Source: an uncultured Flavobacteriaceae bacterium
Lineage (GTDB): Bacteria > Bacteroidota > Bacteroidia > Flavobacteriales > Flavobacteriaceae
Assembly (NCBI GenBank): GCA_905479065.1
Contig: CAJQLB010000037.1
Coordinates: 1-56,177 of the forward strand
DNA length: 56,177 nucleotides
Direction of reading: 5' to 3'
Below the pieces are notes generated by a model. It was not told where the DNA came from, searched no databases, and saw only the letters and a program-made list of their open reading frames with translations. Position 1 is the stretch's first letter; each line of letters begins with the position of its first letter. Below are positions 33,290 through 42,380 of the stretch, one piece after another. Position numbers and translations under genes: made by a program.

Positions 33290-34129
33290 ATGCTTGACAG
33301 AGAGGATTTTCATCAAATTGAAAATAAAGAAAAGTTTTTAGAGATTCTTCATTCAAAAGTTGATAAAAATATTTTAGAAGCGGTTAGAAAAAAGAATGAC
33401 TATGAAAACGACTTAATTCATCTTCAGGCTGAATTAGTAAATTTACAGCACTGGATAGCAAAAAATAAAAGGCGTGTCTGTGTTATTTTTGAGGGCCGAG
33501 ACGCTGCAGGGAAAGGAGGAGCAATTAGACGATTTACAGAGCATTTAAACCCACGGTCAAATCGTATTGTAGCTTTAACGAAACCTACTGATGTTGAAAA
33601 AGGACAGTGGTATTTTAGGCGTTATATAAAAGAACTTCCTGAACCTGGTGAAATTGTTTTCTTTGACCGAAGTTGGTACAATAGAGCTGTTGTTGAGCCG
33701 GTGATGGGTTTTTGTAGTGATAATCAGTATGAAAAATTCATGAATCAGGTTAATGAGTTTGAACATATGCTCTACGAAGATGGGATAGATATTATAAAAC
33801 TATGGTTTTCGATTACAAAGGAAGAACAGGCTAGAAGATTTCAATCTAGATTAAATAATCCACTAAAACGTTGGAAATTTAGCCCTGTGGATAAAGAAGG
33901 TCAGGTTCGTTGGAATGATTATACTTATTATAAAGAACAAATGTTTACCAAAACACATACCACTTTTAGCCCGTGGATTTTAGTGGTTACAAATAACAAA
34001 AAGCAAGCAAGATTAGAAAGTATTCGGTATTTGTTATCAAAATTTGAATACGAAGGGAAAGGAAGATCTGGAATTAATATTTTAAGAGATCCAAATGTAG
34101 TACAGCGATATCACAGAACCATTAAGTAA
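33290..34129 (+). CDS. Polyphosphate kinase 2 family protein (copy 1)
   Basis: A 279-residue PPK2-family kinase. The Walker A is FEGRDAAGKGGAIRRFTEHL, the Walker B FFDRSWYNRAVVEP, and the lid FSITKEEQARRFQSR. The end DPNVVQRYHRTIK is typical of one-domain PPK2 enzymes that use polyphosphate to phosphorylate ADP or GDP. The exact nucleotide preference cannot be assigned by eye. It lies 9 bp upstream of a second paralogue, in a plus-strand run after aat. Confidence 0.92.
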   Translation: MLDREDFHQIENKEKFLEILHSKVDKNILEAVRKKNDYENDLIHLQAELVNLQHWIAKNKRRVCVIFEGRDAAGKGGAIRRFTEHLNPRSNRIVALTKPTDVEKGQWYFRRYIKELPEPGEIVFFDRSWYNRAVVEPVMGFCSDNQYEKFMNQVNEFEHMLYEDGIDIIKLWFSITKEEQARRFQSRLNNPLKRWKFSPVDKEGQVRWNDYTYYKEQMFTKTHTTFSPWILVVTNNKKQARLESIRYLLSKFEYEGKGRSGINILRDPNVVQRYHRTIK

Positions 34130-34138
34130 AAGGATATA

Positions 34139-34930
34139 ATGATTGAAAATATGACAGATAAAGATTTAAAATTACTTAATTCTAAAAAGGGAATTAAGCA
34201 ATTATTAAAAGATGAAAATTATTCAATTTCAAAAATTCTTCGTTATGTAAAATATGAGAACAAGTTAAAGGAACTCCAGGAGGAACTAATCAAATTGCAA
34301 AAATGGGTAGGTGAAAATGATGAGAAAATTGTCATTCTTTTTGAAGGTCGAGATGCTGCAGGAAAAGGGGGGGCAATAAGAAGAACTACTGAGCATTTAA
34401 ATCCTAGAGAGTTTAAAGTTGTGGCATTACCAAGACCAACTGAAGATGAAAAGAGTCAGTGGTATTTTCAACGATATATTAATCATTTACCTAAAAAAGG
34501 GAAAATAGTTTTTTTTGATCGTAGTTGGTATAATAGAGCAGTCGTTGAACCTGTAAACAGATTTTGCACGCAAGAGGAATACAGGTGTTTTATGAATCAA
34601 GTGAACGATTTTGAACGTATGGTTACTGAATCAGGAATACGTCTCATTAAATTTTATTTTTCAATTTCAAAAGATGAACAGGCACAGCGTTTTGAAGAAA
34701 TTAAAAAAAGTCCATTGAAAAGATGGAAATTTAGTGCAGTTGATGCAAAAGCCACAAAACTTTGGGATGATTATACTAATTACAAAAAGAAAATGTTTGA
34801 TAAAACAGATACAGAAATAGCTCCTTGGATAGTCATAAAAGCCAATCGAAAGAGTAAAGCAAGAATTGAAGTCATAGAAACCATATTAAATCGTATTCCA
34901 TATAACTCGAAAAAACTAGGAGGTCTTTAA
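34139..34930 (+). CDS. Polyphosphate kinase 2 family protein (copy 2)
   Basis: A 263-residue paralogue of the preceding gene with the same Walker A (EGRDAAGKGGAIRR) and Walker B (FFDRSWYNRAVVEP). The lid reads FSISKDEQAQRFEEI and the downstream region differs (VDAKATKLWDDYTNYKKKM). It also has a longer N-terminal helix and no RYHR end, suggesting divergence in substrate or regulation. An alternative start four codons in (MTDKDLK) is possible. The 3' end overlaps tag (opposite strand) by 4 bp. Confidence 0.92.
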   Translation: MIENMTDKDLKLLNSKKGIKQLLKDENYSISKILRYVKYENKLKELQEELIKLQKWVGENDEKIVILFEGRDAAGKGGAIRRTTEHLNPREFKVVALPRPTEDEKSQWYFQRYINHLPKKGKIVFFDRSWYNRAVVEPVNRFCTQEEYRCFMNQVNDFERMVTESGIRLIKFYFSISKDEQAQRFEEIKKSPLKRWKFSAVDAKATKLWDDYTNYKKKMFDKTDTEIAPWIVIKANRKSKARIEVIETILNRIPYNSKKLGGL

Positions 34931-35487
34931 TTTTGAAAATCCACATGCCTAAAACAAGTAATATCATGGCCATTTATAATACCTATTGCTTGCATATAGG
35001 CACATATAACCTCTAAACCTATAAATTTAAAATTTCGCTTTTTTAAGTCAATACATACCGCTTCACTTAAATCCTTGGAGTTTGCAGATTTATAACTATT
35101 AATTATGGTTGTATTATTAGTATATCCCCAAATATACTTATTGAAACTTCCAAATTCTTTTTGAATTTCAATATAAGATTTGGCATTAGAAATGGTGGCT
35201 TCAATTTTTAATCTATGTCTAACAATTCCTTTATTATTCATTAAAGAACTAATTTTTTCTTCTTGGTATTGTGCTATTTTTAAATAGTCAAAATTATCAA
35301 AAGCTTTTCGAAAGGCATCTCGTTTGCGCAATATAGTAATCCAACTTAAACCAGATTGAAACGTTTCAAGAACTAAACATTCAAAAAGAGATGTGTCGTT
35401 ATGAACTGGGAAACCCCATTCGCAGTCGTGATAGCTTTCATAAAGCTTATCTCCAACGCACCAAGAACATTTTTTATTAGAATTCAT
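34927..35487 (-). CDS. tag: DNA-3-methyladenine glycosylase I
   Basis: 186 residues from ATG 35487. The start MNSNKKCSWCVG fits the family N-terminus (xCxWC), and the frame is open further upstream but without Tag-like sequence. Motifs are YHDCEWGFPVHND, FECLVLETFQSGLSW, FDNFDYLKIA, FNKYIWGY and the C-terminal HDITCFRH, which with the N-terminal Cys supplies the zinc ligands. It removes 3-methyladenine in base-excision repair. Convergent with ppk2 copy 2. Confidence 0.94.
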   Translation of the reverse strand: MNSNKKCSWCVGDKLYESYHDCEWGFPVHNDTSLFECLVLETFQSGLSWITILRKRDAFRKAFDNFDYLKIAQYQEEKISSLMNNKGIVRHRLKIEATISNAKSYIEIQKEFGSFNKYIWGYTNNTTIINSYKSANSKDLSEAVCIDLKKRNFKFIGLEVICAYMQAIGIINGHDITCFRHVDFQN

Positions 35488-35586
35488 AAGGTTTTTAATA
35501 ACGTGAGTAAACGTAAGGCATGCATGATAAAAGTCATATAATATAAAGGATTCAAAGGTTATTTTTATATCCCTAATAATTAACAA

Positions 35587-36210
35587 ATGAACCAAATTAT
35601 AAAAGATAGCCTAAATAATAGCATTGATTATGATAATTATTATAGGTTGATGCAAAAATTAGTACAGGATAAATATACTACCGGTGATGTGGTATCAGAT
35701 AGTCATGTGAATTTCACATTGCTAAATGAAAAACGGATGAGCCGTTGGAATAAAAGACTTAAAGTTAGTGACCAGGATAAAAAGGAAATAATGAAGTTTA
35801 ATTCAGAAATGATTTGGTTAATTATTTCTGAAAGTTGGTGTGGCGATGCGGCACACATACTACCAGTGTTGAATGTTGTAGCAGAACTTAATGGTCACAT
35901 TGATTTAAGAATCGCTTTACGTGACGACAACAAAGAATTAATGAATTTATTTCTCACCCATGGTAAAAGAGCAATACCTAAATTGATAATGATTGATTCC
36001 AATACATTGGAAGTTATTGACTCATATGGTCCTAGGCCTTTTATTGTGACAGAAATTGTGGAAGATTTTAAAACCAAAAATGGCCAATTAACACCAGATT
36101 TTAAAGAGCATCTTCAACATTGGTATAATCAAGATAAAGGACAAACTATCATTCACGATTTGGTCGACTTACTCGAGAAACACGCACAAATTAAAGAGTG
36201 TAAGATGTGA
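35587..36210 (+). CDS. Thioredoxin-fold protein with a single active-site cysteine
   Basis: A 207-residue cytosolic protein. Residues ~70-150 follow a thioredoxin fold: IWLIISESWCGDAAH in place of WCGPC, then IDLRIALRDDNKE and KRAIPKLIMID with the cis-Pro. Only the first Cys of the CxxC pair is present (CGDA), so it cannot do classical dithiol exchange alone. The remainder is helical. Function unknown. It is divergent from tag and its stop abuts the truB stop. Confidence 0.85.
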   Translation: MNQIIKDSLNNSIDYDNYYRLMQKLVQDKYTTGDVVSDSHVNFTLLNEKRMSRWNKRLKVSDQDKKEIMKFNSEMIWLIISESWCGDAAHILPVLNVVAELNGHIDLRIALRDDNKELMNLFLTHGKRAIPKLIMIDSNTLEVIDSYGPRPFIVTEIVEDFKTKNGQLTPDFKEHLQHWYNQDKGQTIIHDLVDLLEKHAQIKECKM

Positions 36211-36906
36211 TTATATGGACTGTTTTAGATTGTTTATAAACGCGTCAACGGTCATGGCAGTGTCTACGTTGTAATCACCAATTTTTGTACGATGTAATTT
36301 TGATAAATACGCTCCTGAGTTTAGAGCTTTTCCGAAGTCATGTGCAAGCGAACGAATGTATGTCCCTTTGCTACAAGTTACTCTAAAATCAACACGATCG
36401 TCGCTAAATTTCAAAATTTCAAAATCATAAATGCTAACTTTTCTTGATTTAACATCAATATGTTCTCCTGCTCGTGCAAATTCATATAAACGCTTACCAT
36501 GATGTTTCACTGCTGAAAATATTGGTGGAAATTGGTCCAATTCTCCGATAAATTGGCGCGCTGTTTCTTCTACTAAACCTTGCGTAATATGGTCGGTTGG
36601 AAACGTTTGATTTACTTCGGTTTCTAAATCATAAGACGGCGTAGTTTTACCCATGGCAATGCTTCCCGTATACTCCTTTTTTTGACCTTGAAAGGTGGCA
36701 ATTTGTTTTGTCATTTTTCCGGTACAAATAATCAGTAAACCGGTTGCTAATGGATCAAGAGTTCCGGCGTGGCCAACCTTAATTTTCTTTATATTAAAGG
36801 CCTGACGTATTTCCCAACGAATTTTGTTGACTACTTGAAAAGAGGTCCACTTTAAGGGTTTATCAATTAGCAGAACCTGGCCAGCAAAGTAATCTTCAAT
36901 AGTCAT
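36211..36906 (-). CDS. truB: tRNA pseudouridine(55) synthase TruB
   Basis: The 231-residue protein has the TruB catalytic motif HAGTLDPLATGLLI with the essential Asp, the KPLKWTSFQVVNKIR start, and CSKGTYIRSLAHDFG. It modifies U55 in the T-loop of tRNAs. It is shorter than E. coli TruB because the C-terminal PUA domain is missing, as in many Bacteroidota. It is the last gene of the ftsX-uppP operon (4-bp gap after uppP). Confidence 0.95.
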   Translation of the reverse strand: MTIEDYFAGQVLLIDKPLKWTSFQVVNKIRWEIRQAFNIKKIKVGHAGTLDPLATGLLIICTGKMTKQIATFQGQKKEYTGSIAMGKTTPSYDLETEVNQTFPTDHITQGLVEETARQFIGELDQFPPIFSAVKHHGKRLYEFARAGEHIDVKSRKVSIYDFEILKFSDDRVDFRVTCSKGTYIRSLAHDFGKALNSGAYLSKLHRTKIGDYNVDTAMTVDAFINNLKQSI

Positions 36907-36910
36907 AATA

Positions 36911-37705
36911 TTAACTTAATGAGGCGTACAAGATTGACAATAAACCTACAATAAAACAATAAATAGCGAAATAAGATAATTTACTGTTTTTAACTAAAGA
37001 GATCATCCATGTGCACGCAAATAGTCCAGAAACAAAGGCCGCCATAAAACCAAAAGAAAGTATGGTAAAATTTTCACTATCAAAGGTCAAGTCACCATTT
37101 AAAACGTCTTTGGTTATTTTTCCAAATATTAAAGGTACAACCATTAAAAATGAAAACCTTGCGGCTTGTGTTTTGTCATTACCAAGAAGCACTGATGTTG
37201 AAATTGTTGCACCAGATCTCGATATACCTGGAAGCATTGCCACTGCCTGAGCAACACCAATAACTAAAGCGTTTTTAAACGAAACTTTTTTATTTGTGTC
37301 TTTTGCTTTGTCAGCTAGAAATAGTAACAGCGCTGTAATGATGAGCATAAATCCTACTAACTTTATATTGTTACCAAATAATGTTGTCAACTCAGACTCA
37401 AATGTAAAACCGATTAAAGCCGCGGGTATCATCGATAAGCCTATTTTTGAAATGAATTGCAAATCCTCATTCCATTGAAATGTTAAAGCTCCTTTAATGA
37501 GTTTCAAAATATCTTTTCTAAAAACAACTAACGTACTTAAAGCAGTAGCAAAGTGAAGAACAACAGTAAATAATAAACTCTCTTCAGGCAGTAAATTATC
37601 TCCTAAAACTGCCTTTCCTAATTCTAAATGACCGCTTGAAGAAACAGGTAGAAATTCTGTAAGGCCTTGAATAACTCCTAAAATAATTGCATCAATAATA
37701 TCCAT
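36911..37705 (-). CDS. uppP: Undecaprenyl-diphosphatase UppP (BacA)
   Basis: A 264-residue inner-membrane protein with about seven or eight TM segments. Signatures are GVIQGLTEFLPVSSSGHLELG and AQAVAMLPGISRSGATIS, the two conserved active-site segments of BacA. It recycles the undecaprenyl carrier for peptidoglycan and other envelope polymers and confers bacitracin tolerance. It sits between DUF3098 and truB on the minus strand. Confidence 0.96.
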   Translation of the reverse strand: MDIIDAIILGVIQGLTEFLPVSSSGHLELGKAVLGDNLLPEESLLFTVVLHFATALSTLVVFRKDILKLIKGALTFQWNEDLQFISKIGLSMIPAALIGFTFESELTTLFGNNIKLVGFMLIITALLLFLADKAKDTNKKVSFKNALVIGVAQAVAMLPGISRSGATISTSVLLGNDKTQAARFSFLMVVPLIFGKITKDVLNGDLTFDSENFTILSFGFMAAFVSGLFACTWMISLVKNSKLSYFAIYCFIVGLLSILYASLS

Positions 37706-37743
37706 GTAACAAATGTATCAAAAACCGATCTGGAATAAAGTGA

Positions 37744-38010
37744 TTATTTCTTTGGATTTGTTTTTTGAGGATCGAGGAGAATCGCATAAACTTGAATACC
37801 AAATCCAATTAACACAAGTGTTGGCGCTAATCGGATGCGTCTCCAGCTAAATATTTCTGGATTGAAAATATTGGGGTCATCACTTCCTCCACCAGCCATA
37901 AGAATAAATCCCAAAGCTATAAATCCTAAACCAACAAACATCCATTTGTAGTTTTTTGTGTCAAAAAGAAACGTTTTGTTTGCGTTTTGTTTGCGTTTTT
38001 TCTCTCCCAT
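37744..38010 (-). CDS. DUF3098 small membrane protein
   Basis: 88 residues from ATG 38010 (MGEKKRKQN). An upstream ATG at 38046 would overlap the preceding gene. Two TM segments lie at ~22-40 and ~60-80, separated by a Gly/Asp/Asn loop and the conserved IFSWRRIRLAPTLVLIGFG. This matches the DUF3098 family, conserved between ftsX and uppP in Bacteroidota. A role with cell division or wall synthesis is suggested by position only. Confidence 0.85.
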   Translation of the reverse strand: MGEKKRKQNANKTFLFDTKNYKWMFVGLGFIALGFILMAGGGSDDPNIFNPEIFSWRRIRLAPTLVLIGFGIQVYAILLDPQKTNPKK

Positions 38011-38011
38011 A

Positions 38012-38353
38012 TTAATTAAATTCAGTAAAAATGATTTCTTTGCCAAGAGTTATTTGAGAAATATGTTTTGATGTACAAAATAACATTTTTGGTACGTACA
38101 AAGAAACGGTTTTATTTAAAACTTTGGCGTTAAGAGACTCTAAATTTATTCCTAAATCCAGACCTCTATTAATATGGTAATTGTTTTTCTCATCATGAAA
38201 TATGACATCCTTGGTATCACCTGCCGTCATATTTTTTACAGTAACTTCGATAATACTGCAATCTTTTGGTTGCGGATTATCAATGACGCATGATTTGAAA
38301 AATAAGATAGACGTAGAGACGGTTGAAAAAAGAAAAAGCACATGGCGTCTCAT
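38012..38353 (-). CDS. Small secreted lipoprotein-like protein, unknown
   Basis: A 113-residue product with an N-terminal hydrophobic segment (MRRHVLFLFSTVSTSILFFKSC) that may be a lipoprotein signal with Cys22. The remainder is beta-rich (IIEVTVKNMTAGDTKDVIFH, NYHINRGLDLGINLESLNAK). I do not recognise a named domain. It is inserted between ftsX (40-bp gap) and DUF3098 (1-bp gap), so it is probably co-expressed with the division and wall genes. Confidence 0.7.
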   Translation of the reverse strand: MRRHVLFLFSTVSTSILFFKSCVIDNPQPKDCSIIEVTVKNMTAGDTKDVIFHDEKNNYHINRGLDLGINLESLNAKVLNKTVSLYVPKMLFCTSKHISQITLGKEIIFTEFN

Positions 38354-38393
38354 ATTTATTATGGAAATTTGCGGTTGGCATAATAAGATCTAC

Positions 38394-39272
38394 TTATCCA
38401 TACAATTGATCTGTTTTCAAATTAAGGAAACGTTGAGTGGCAAAATATGTGCTAATCCAAGAGATTAAAACTCCAAGAAAAAAGACTCCTAAAAATAAGC
38501 CAGTAATCATAATGCGATTATTTAACAGTCCTAAGTCTTTAAATGCATTATCTAAATAAAATAAAACACATGCCATTCCGATTAGGGCAATTATTGCACC
38601 AATTATTCCAAGTTTCACACTTTTCAAAATAAAGGGGCTTCTAATAAAATGTTTTGTTGCTCCAACCATTTGCATGGTTTTTATGGTAAACCGCTTGGAG
38701 TAAACAGATAATCTAATAGAACTGTTTATGAGTAAAACCGCTATAATCGTAAAAAGGCTGCTCATAATTAACACCCAAAAACTAATCCGCTTTACATTGC
38801 TATTCATTAAAGTGACTAGGTCTTTGTCATACCTAACCTCTGAAACAAATTTTTTCTCCATTGTAGCTTCTGATAGGCTATCTAATCTTTGTTCGGTAAC
38901 AAACTCAGCATTTAAATTAATGTCAATTGAGTTTTGTAGCGGATTATAACCAACATCATCTAGAAAATCTTCGCCATATTCTTTTTTCATGAAGTCTGCC
39001 GCCTCTTCTTTTGAAATATAGGTGGTAGTCTTGACATAATTAGCAAAGGCTAGACTCTTCTCTAATTGATTTATTTCAACGTCTTTTGCAGTATCATTTA
39101 GATAAATACTGACGACAACTTGTTCTTTAAAATTATCAGAAATAGTTTTTGTGTTTAAAACTAGCATCCCTAAAAGCCCTATCAAAAAAAGGACCAAGGC
39201 GATACTTAGAACTACAGAAAAATAGGAAGAGATTAAGCGTCGTTTTTGATATTTATCAAAGGTAAAACCCAT
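38394..39272 (-). CDS. ftsX: Cell division protein FtsX
   Basis: The 292-residue product has an N-terminal TM (~20-42), a large extracytoplasmic domain (~43-170, with VVVSIYLNDTAKD and YISKEEAADFMKKEYGEDFLD), and three further TM segments in the C-terminal FtsX permease domain (FTIKTMQMVGATKHFIRSPF). With FtsE it forms an ABC-like complex that activates wall hydrolases at the septum. ftsE is not in this window. It is the first gene of the ftsX-truB operon. Confidence 0.94.
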   Translation of the reverse strand: MGFTFDKYQKRRLISSYFSVVLSIALVLFLIGLLGMLVLNTKTISDNFKEQVVVSIYLNDTAKDVEINQLEKSLAFANYVKTTTYISKEEAADFMKKEYGEDFLDDVGYNPLQNSIDINLNAEFVTEQRLDSLSEATMEKKFVSEVRYDKDLVTLMNSNVKRISFWVLIMSSLFTIIAVLLINSSIRLSVYSKRFTIKTMQMVGATKHFIRSPFILKSVKLGIIGAIIALIGMACVLFYLDNAFKDLGLLNNRIMITGLFLGVFFLGVLISWISTYFATQRFLNLKTDQLYG

Positions 39273-39499
39273 AATTTGCTAATGTTAATTATGTAAAAAT
39301 AACAAAGTATCATTAATCTAAAATATTATTCATCTAAACATTTGAACATTTCGAAACAGAGGCCTTCAATGTCCGTAAGTTTAGGAGTGACGATATGGTA
39401 ATGTATTAAACATAAAAAGAAAAGGCATTTTTTTATATTTACGATTACAAGTTGCTAATAAAGCTTAAATTTGAATTTTTAATTGCGGAAAATAGAACG

Positions 39500-42313
39500 A
39501 TGAAATATCATTTCAACGAAATTGAAGCCAAATGGCAAAAATATTGGTCAGCTAATCAGACTTTTAAAGCTGAAAATAATTCAAACAAACCAAAATATTA
39601 TGTTTTAGATATGTTTCCTTATCCCAGTGGAGCAGGATTACATGTAGGACATCCTTTGGGTTACATCGCTTCTGATATTTATGCCCGTTATAAGCGCCAT
39701 AAGGGATTTAATGTGTTACACCCTCAAGGGTATGATAGTTTTGGATTGCCTGCAGAGCAATATGCAATTCAAACAGGGCAACATCCTGCTGTAACAACAG
39801 AGGACAATATAAAAACATATCGGAGACAATTAGATCAAATTGGTTTTTCGTTTGACTGGTCAAGGGAATTAAGGACATCAGATTCCAGTTATTATAAATG
39901 GACGCAGTGGATTTTTATCCAATTATTTGACTCGTGGTATAACAACGACTCTAATAAAGCGGAGTCAATCGAGACCTTGAAGACATTATTTTCTTTAAAA
40001 GGAAATGCAGGTGTTAATGCTGCATGTGATGATGATGTTTTGATATTTTCGGAAAAAGCATGGAATGGCTTTACTTCCTTAGAGCAAGAACAAATTCTAT
40101 TAAAATACCGGTTGACCTATCTTGCAGAGACAGAGGTTAATTGGTGCGCAAGTTTAGGGACTGTTTTGGCTAATGACGAGATTATCAATGGAGTTTCAGA
40201 GCGAGGAGGCTTTCCAGTGGTAAGAAAGAAAATGACACAATGGAGTATGCGAATCTCTGCATACGCAGATCGCTTGTTACAGGGATTAGAATCGATTGAT
40301 TGGCCTGAACCACTCAAAGAGATACAACGTAATTGGATTGGGAAGTCTACAGGTGCGACAGTAAGCTTTAATGTTAAGAATCATAGTGATATTATCGATG
40401 TTTTTACAACGCGTCCTGATACGATTTTTGGGGTAAGTTTTATGACGCTTGCTCCCGAGCATCCCCTTGTTAAAAAAATTACAGTTGCTACTAAAATAAA
40501 AGAGGTTGAAGCATACATACAAACGACATCAAAACGAAGTGAGCGAGATAGATTAGCTGATGTAAAAACAATTTCAGGTGTTTTTACTGGGGCATATGCA
40601 GAGCACCCGTTTACAAAAGCTCCTGTTCCTATATGGATTGGAGATTATGTCTTGGCAGGGTATGGCACTGGTGCAGTAATGTCTGTTCCCTGTGGAGACC
40701 AAAGAGATTATGATTTTGCAAAACACTTCAATATTCCTATTCTAAACATATTTCAGGATGTAGATATCTCTAAACATGCTTTTTCAGATAAAGACAATGT
40801 AATCATTGCCCAAAGTGATTTTTTAAACGGACTTTCATATAAAAAAGCATTAAAAAGAGCAATATATGAACTAGAAAAAATAGGGCAAGGACAAGGTAAA
40901 ATTAACTATCGACTACGTGATGCGGTTTTTAGCAGGCAGCGTTATTGGGGAGAACCGTTTCCGGTCTATTACGTAAATGGTATACCGCAAGTTATCGATG
41001 CACAATTTTTACCGATCACGTTACCAGAAGTGAAAAAATATTTACCGACAGAAACAGGTGAGCCCCCTCTTGGTAATGCACAAAAGTGGGCATGGGATAC
41101 AGAAAAAAAGGAGGTTGTAGACAATACCTTGATTGACAATGTTACAATACACCCATTGGAATTAAATACGATGCCAGGATGGGCGGGAAGTTCCCAGTAT
41201 TTTAATCGTTACATGGATTCAAATAACGATATCGAAATATTTTCTAAATCTGCTATTGCGTACTGGGAACAAGTAGATTTGTATATAGGAGGTAGTGAAC
41301 ATGCGACAGGGCATTTATTATATTCTCGATTTTGGCAAAAATTCATGTATGACATGGATTACGTAGGCCATGATGAATTTGCAAAAAAGTTGATTAATCA
41401 AGGGATGATACTAGGGACAAGTGCCTTTGTTTATAGAGTTGAGGGAGAGAATAAATTCATATCAAAGGGGATTATTGGTAATCAAAAAGTACAGCAAATC
41501 CATGCTGATGTGTCTTACGTGAATACCTCTGATGAGCTTGATATTATTGCTTTTAAAAAGTGGAGACCGGAGTTTAAAGATGCTGAATTTGTTCTTGAAG
41601 ATGGTGTCTATAAAGTAGGACGTGAGGTAGAAAAAATGTCAAAGTCAAAATACAACGTAGTTAACCCTGATCAAATATGTATTGATTATGGAGCTGACAG
41701 TTTGCGTCTTTATGAAATGTTTTTAGGTCCACTTGAACAGTATAAGCCATGGAATACGTCTGGCATTACGGGAGTACATAATTTTTTAAAAAAACTATGG
41801 AAACTTTATATGGGTGATGATGGCATCAAAGTATCTAATACTACTCCAAATAAAGACAACTTGAAAACACTTCATAAAACAATAAAAAAGGTGGAAGACG
41901 ATATTGAAAATTTTTCATTCAATACGTCTGTTTCTACCTTTATGATTGCTGTGAATGAGTTAAGTGCTCAAAAATGTACAAGTCGAGATATATTGGAGCC
42001 TTTACTTATTTTAATGTCACCATACGCACCACACATTTCTGAAGAACTATGGAGCCAGCTAGGGCATAATACATCGATTGCCACTGCTGAGTTTCCTTTA
42101 TTCAGTGAAAATCATATTATTGAGAGTTCTAAGACATACCCAATTTCATTTAACGGTAAAATGCGTTTTACGATGGATTTACCTTTGGATTTAAGTAAAG
42201 AGGAAATTGAGTCTCAAGTTATGGCTAACAAAAAAACACAAGCACAATTAAAGGGGCGAGAGCCAAAGAAAGTCATAATAGTTCCAGGAAAAATTGTCAA
42301 TATAGTTGGCTAA
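39500..42313 (+). CDS. leuS: Leucyl-tRNA synthetase
   Basis: 937 residues from ATG 39500 (MKYHFNEIEAKWQKYW); a start at 39452 would add 16 unrelated residues. The HIGH-type motif is HVGH (48-51) in YPSGAGLHVGHPLGY, and KMSKS is at 712-716. The CP1 editing domain has FTTRPDTIFGVSF and GYGTGAVMSVPCGDQRDYDFA with the editing Asp. An extra segment of ~55-60 residues (about 146-205) lies between the WTQWIFIQLF helix and EVNWC. The 227-bp region upstream (39273-39499) shows no clear promoter match. Confidence 0.96.
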   Translation: MKYHFNEIEAKWQKYWSANQTFKAENNSNKPKYYVLDMFPYPSGAGLHVGHPLGYIASDIYARYKRHKGFNVLHPQGYDSFGLPAEQYAIQTGQHPAVTTEDNIKTYRRQLDQIGFSFDWSRELRTSDSSYYKWTQWIFIQLFDSWYNNDSNKAESIETLKTLFSLKGNAGVNAACDDDVLIFSEKAWNGFTSLEQEQILLKYRLTYLAETEVNWCASLGTVLANDEIINGVSERGGFPVVRKKMTQWSMRISAYADRLLQGLESIDWPEPLKEIQRNWIGKSTGATVSFNVKNHSDIIDVFTTRPDTIFGVSFMTLAPEHPLVKKITVATKIKEVEAYIQTTSKRSERDRLADVKTISGVFTGAYAEHPFTKAPVPIWIGDYVLAGYGTGAVMSVPCGDQRDYDFAKHFNIPILNIFQDVDISKHAFSDKDNVIIAQSDFLNGLSYKKALKRAIYELEKIGQGQGKINYRLRDAVFSRQRYWGEPFPVYYVNGIPQVIDAQFLPITLPEVKKYLPTETGEPPLGNAQKWAWDTEKKEVVDNTLIDNVTIHPLELNTMPGWAGSSQYFNRYMDSNNDIEIFSKSAIAYWEQVDLYIGGSEHATGHLLYSRFWQKFMYDMDYVGHDEFAKKLINQGMILGTSAFVYRVEGENKFISKGIIGNQKVQQIHADVSYVNTSDELDIIAFKKWRPEFKDAEFVLEDGVYKVGREVEKMSKSKYNVVNPDQICIDYGADSLRLYEMFLGPLEQYKPWNTSGITGVHNFLKKLWKLYMGDDGIKVSNTTPNKDNLKTLHKTIKKVEDDIENFSFNTSVSTFMIAVNELSAQKCTSRDILEPLLILMSPYAPHISEELWSQLGHNTSIATAEFPLFSENHIIESSKTYPISFNGKMRFTMDLPLDLSKEEIESQVMANKKTQAQLKGREPKKVIIVPGKIVNIVG

Positions 42314-42380
42314 AACTGACAAAATTACCTGTCGTGTGTTTGGCGTGTTTTTTGTGATCTAAATGTAAAATAAAATAATT

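Noticed and set aside
34927-35595. Longer Tag start at 35595
   Set aside because: The extra 36 residues are not conserved in type and run into the divergent gene's start; MNSNKKCSWC at 35487 matches the family.
39273-39499. 227-bp spacer between ftsX and leuS, with a possible T-box or leader
   Set aside because: No T-box consensus or attenuator hairpin is visible; TATATTTA near 39435 is one base off the -7 consensus and is too weak to call.
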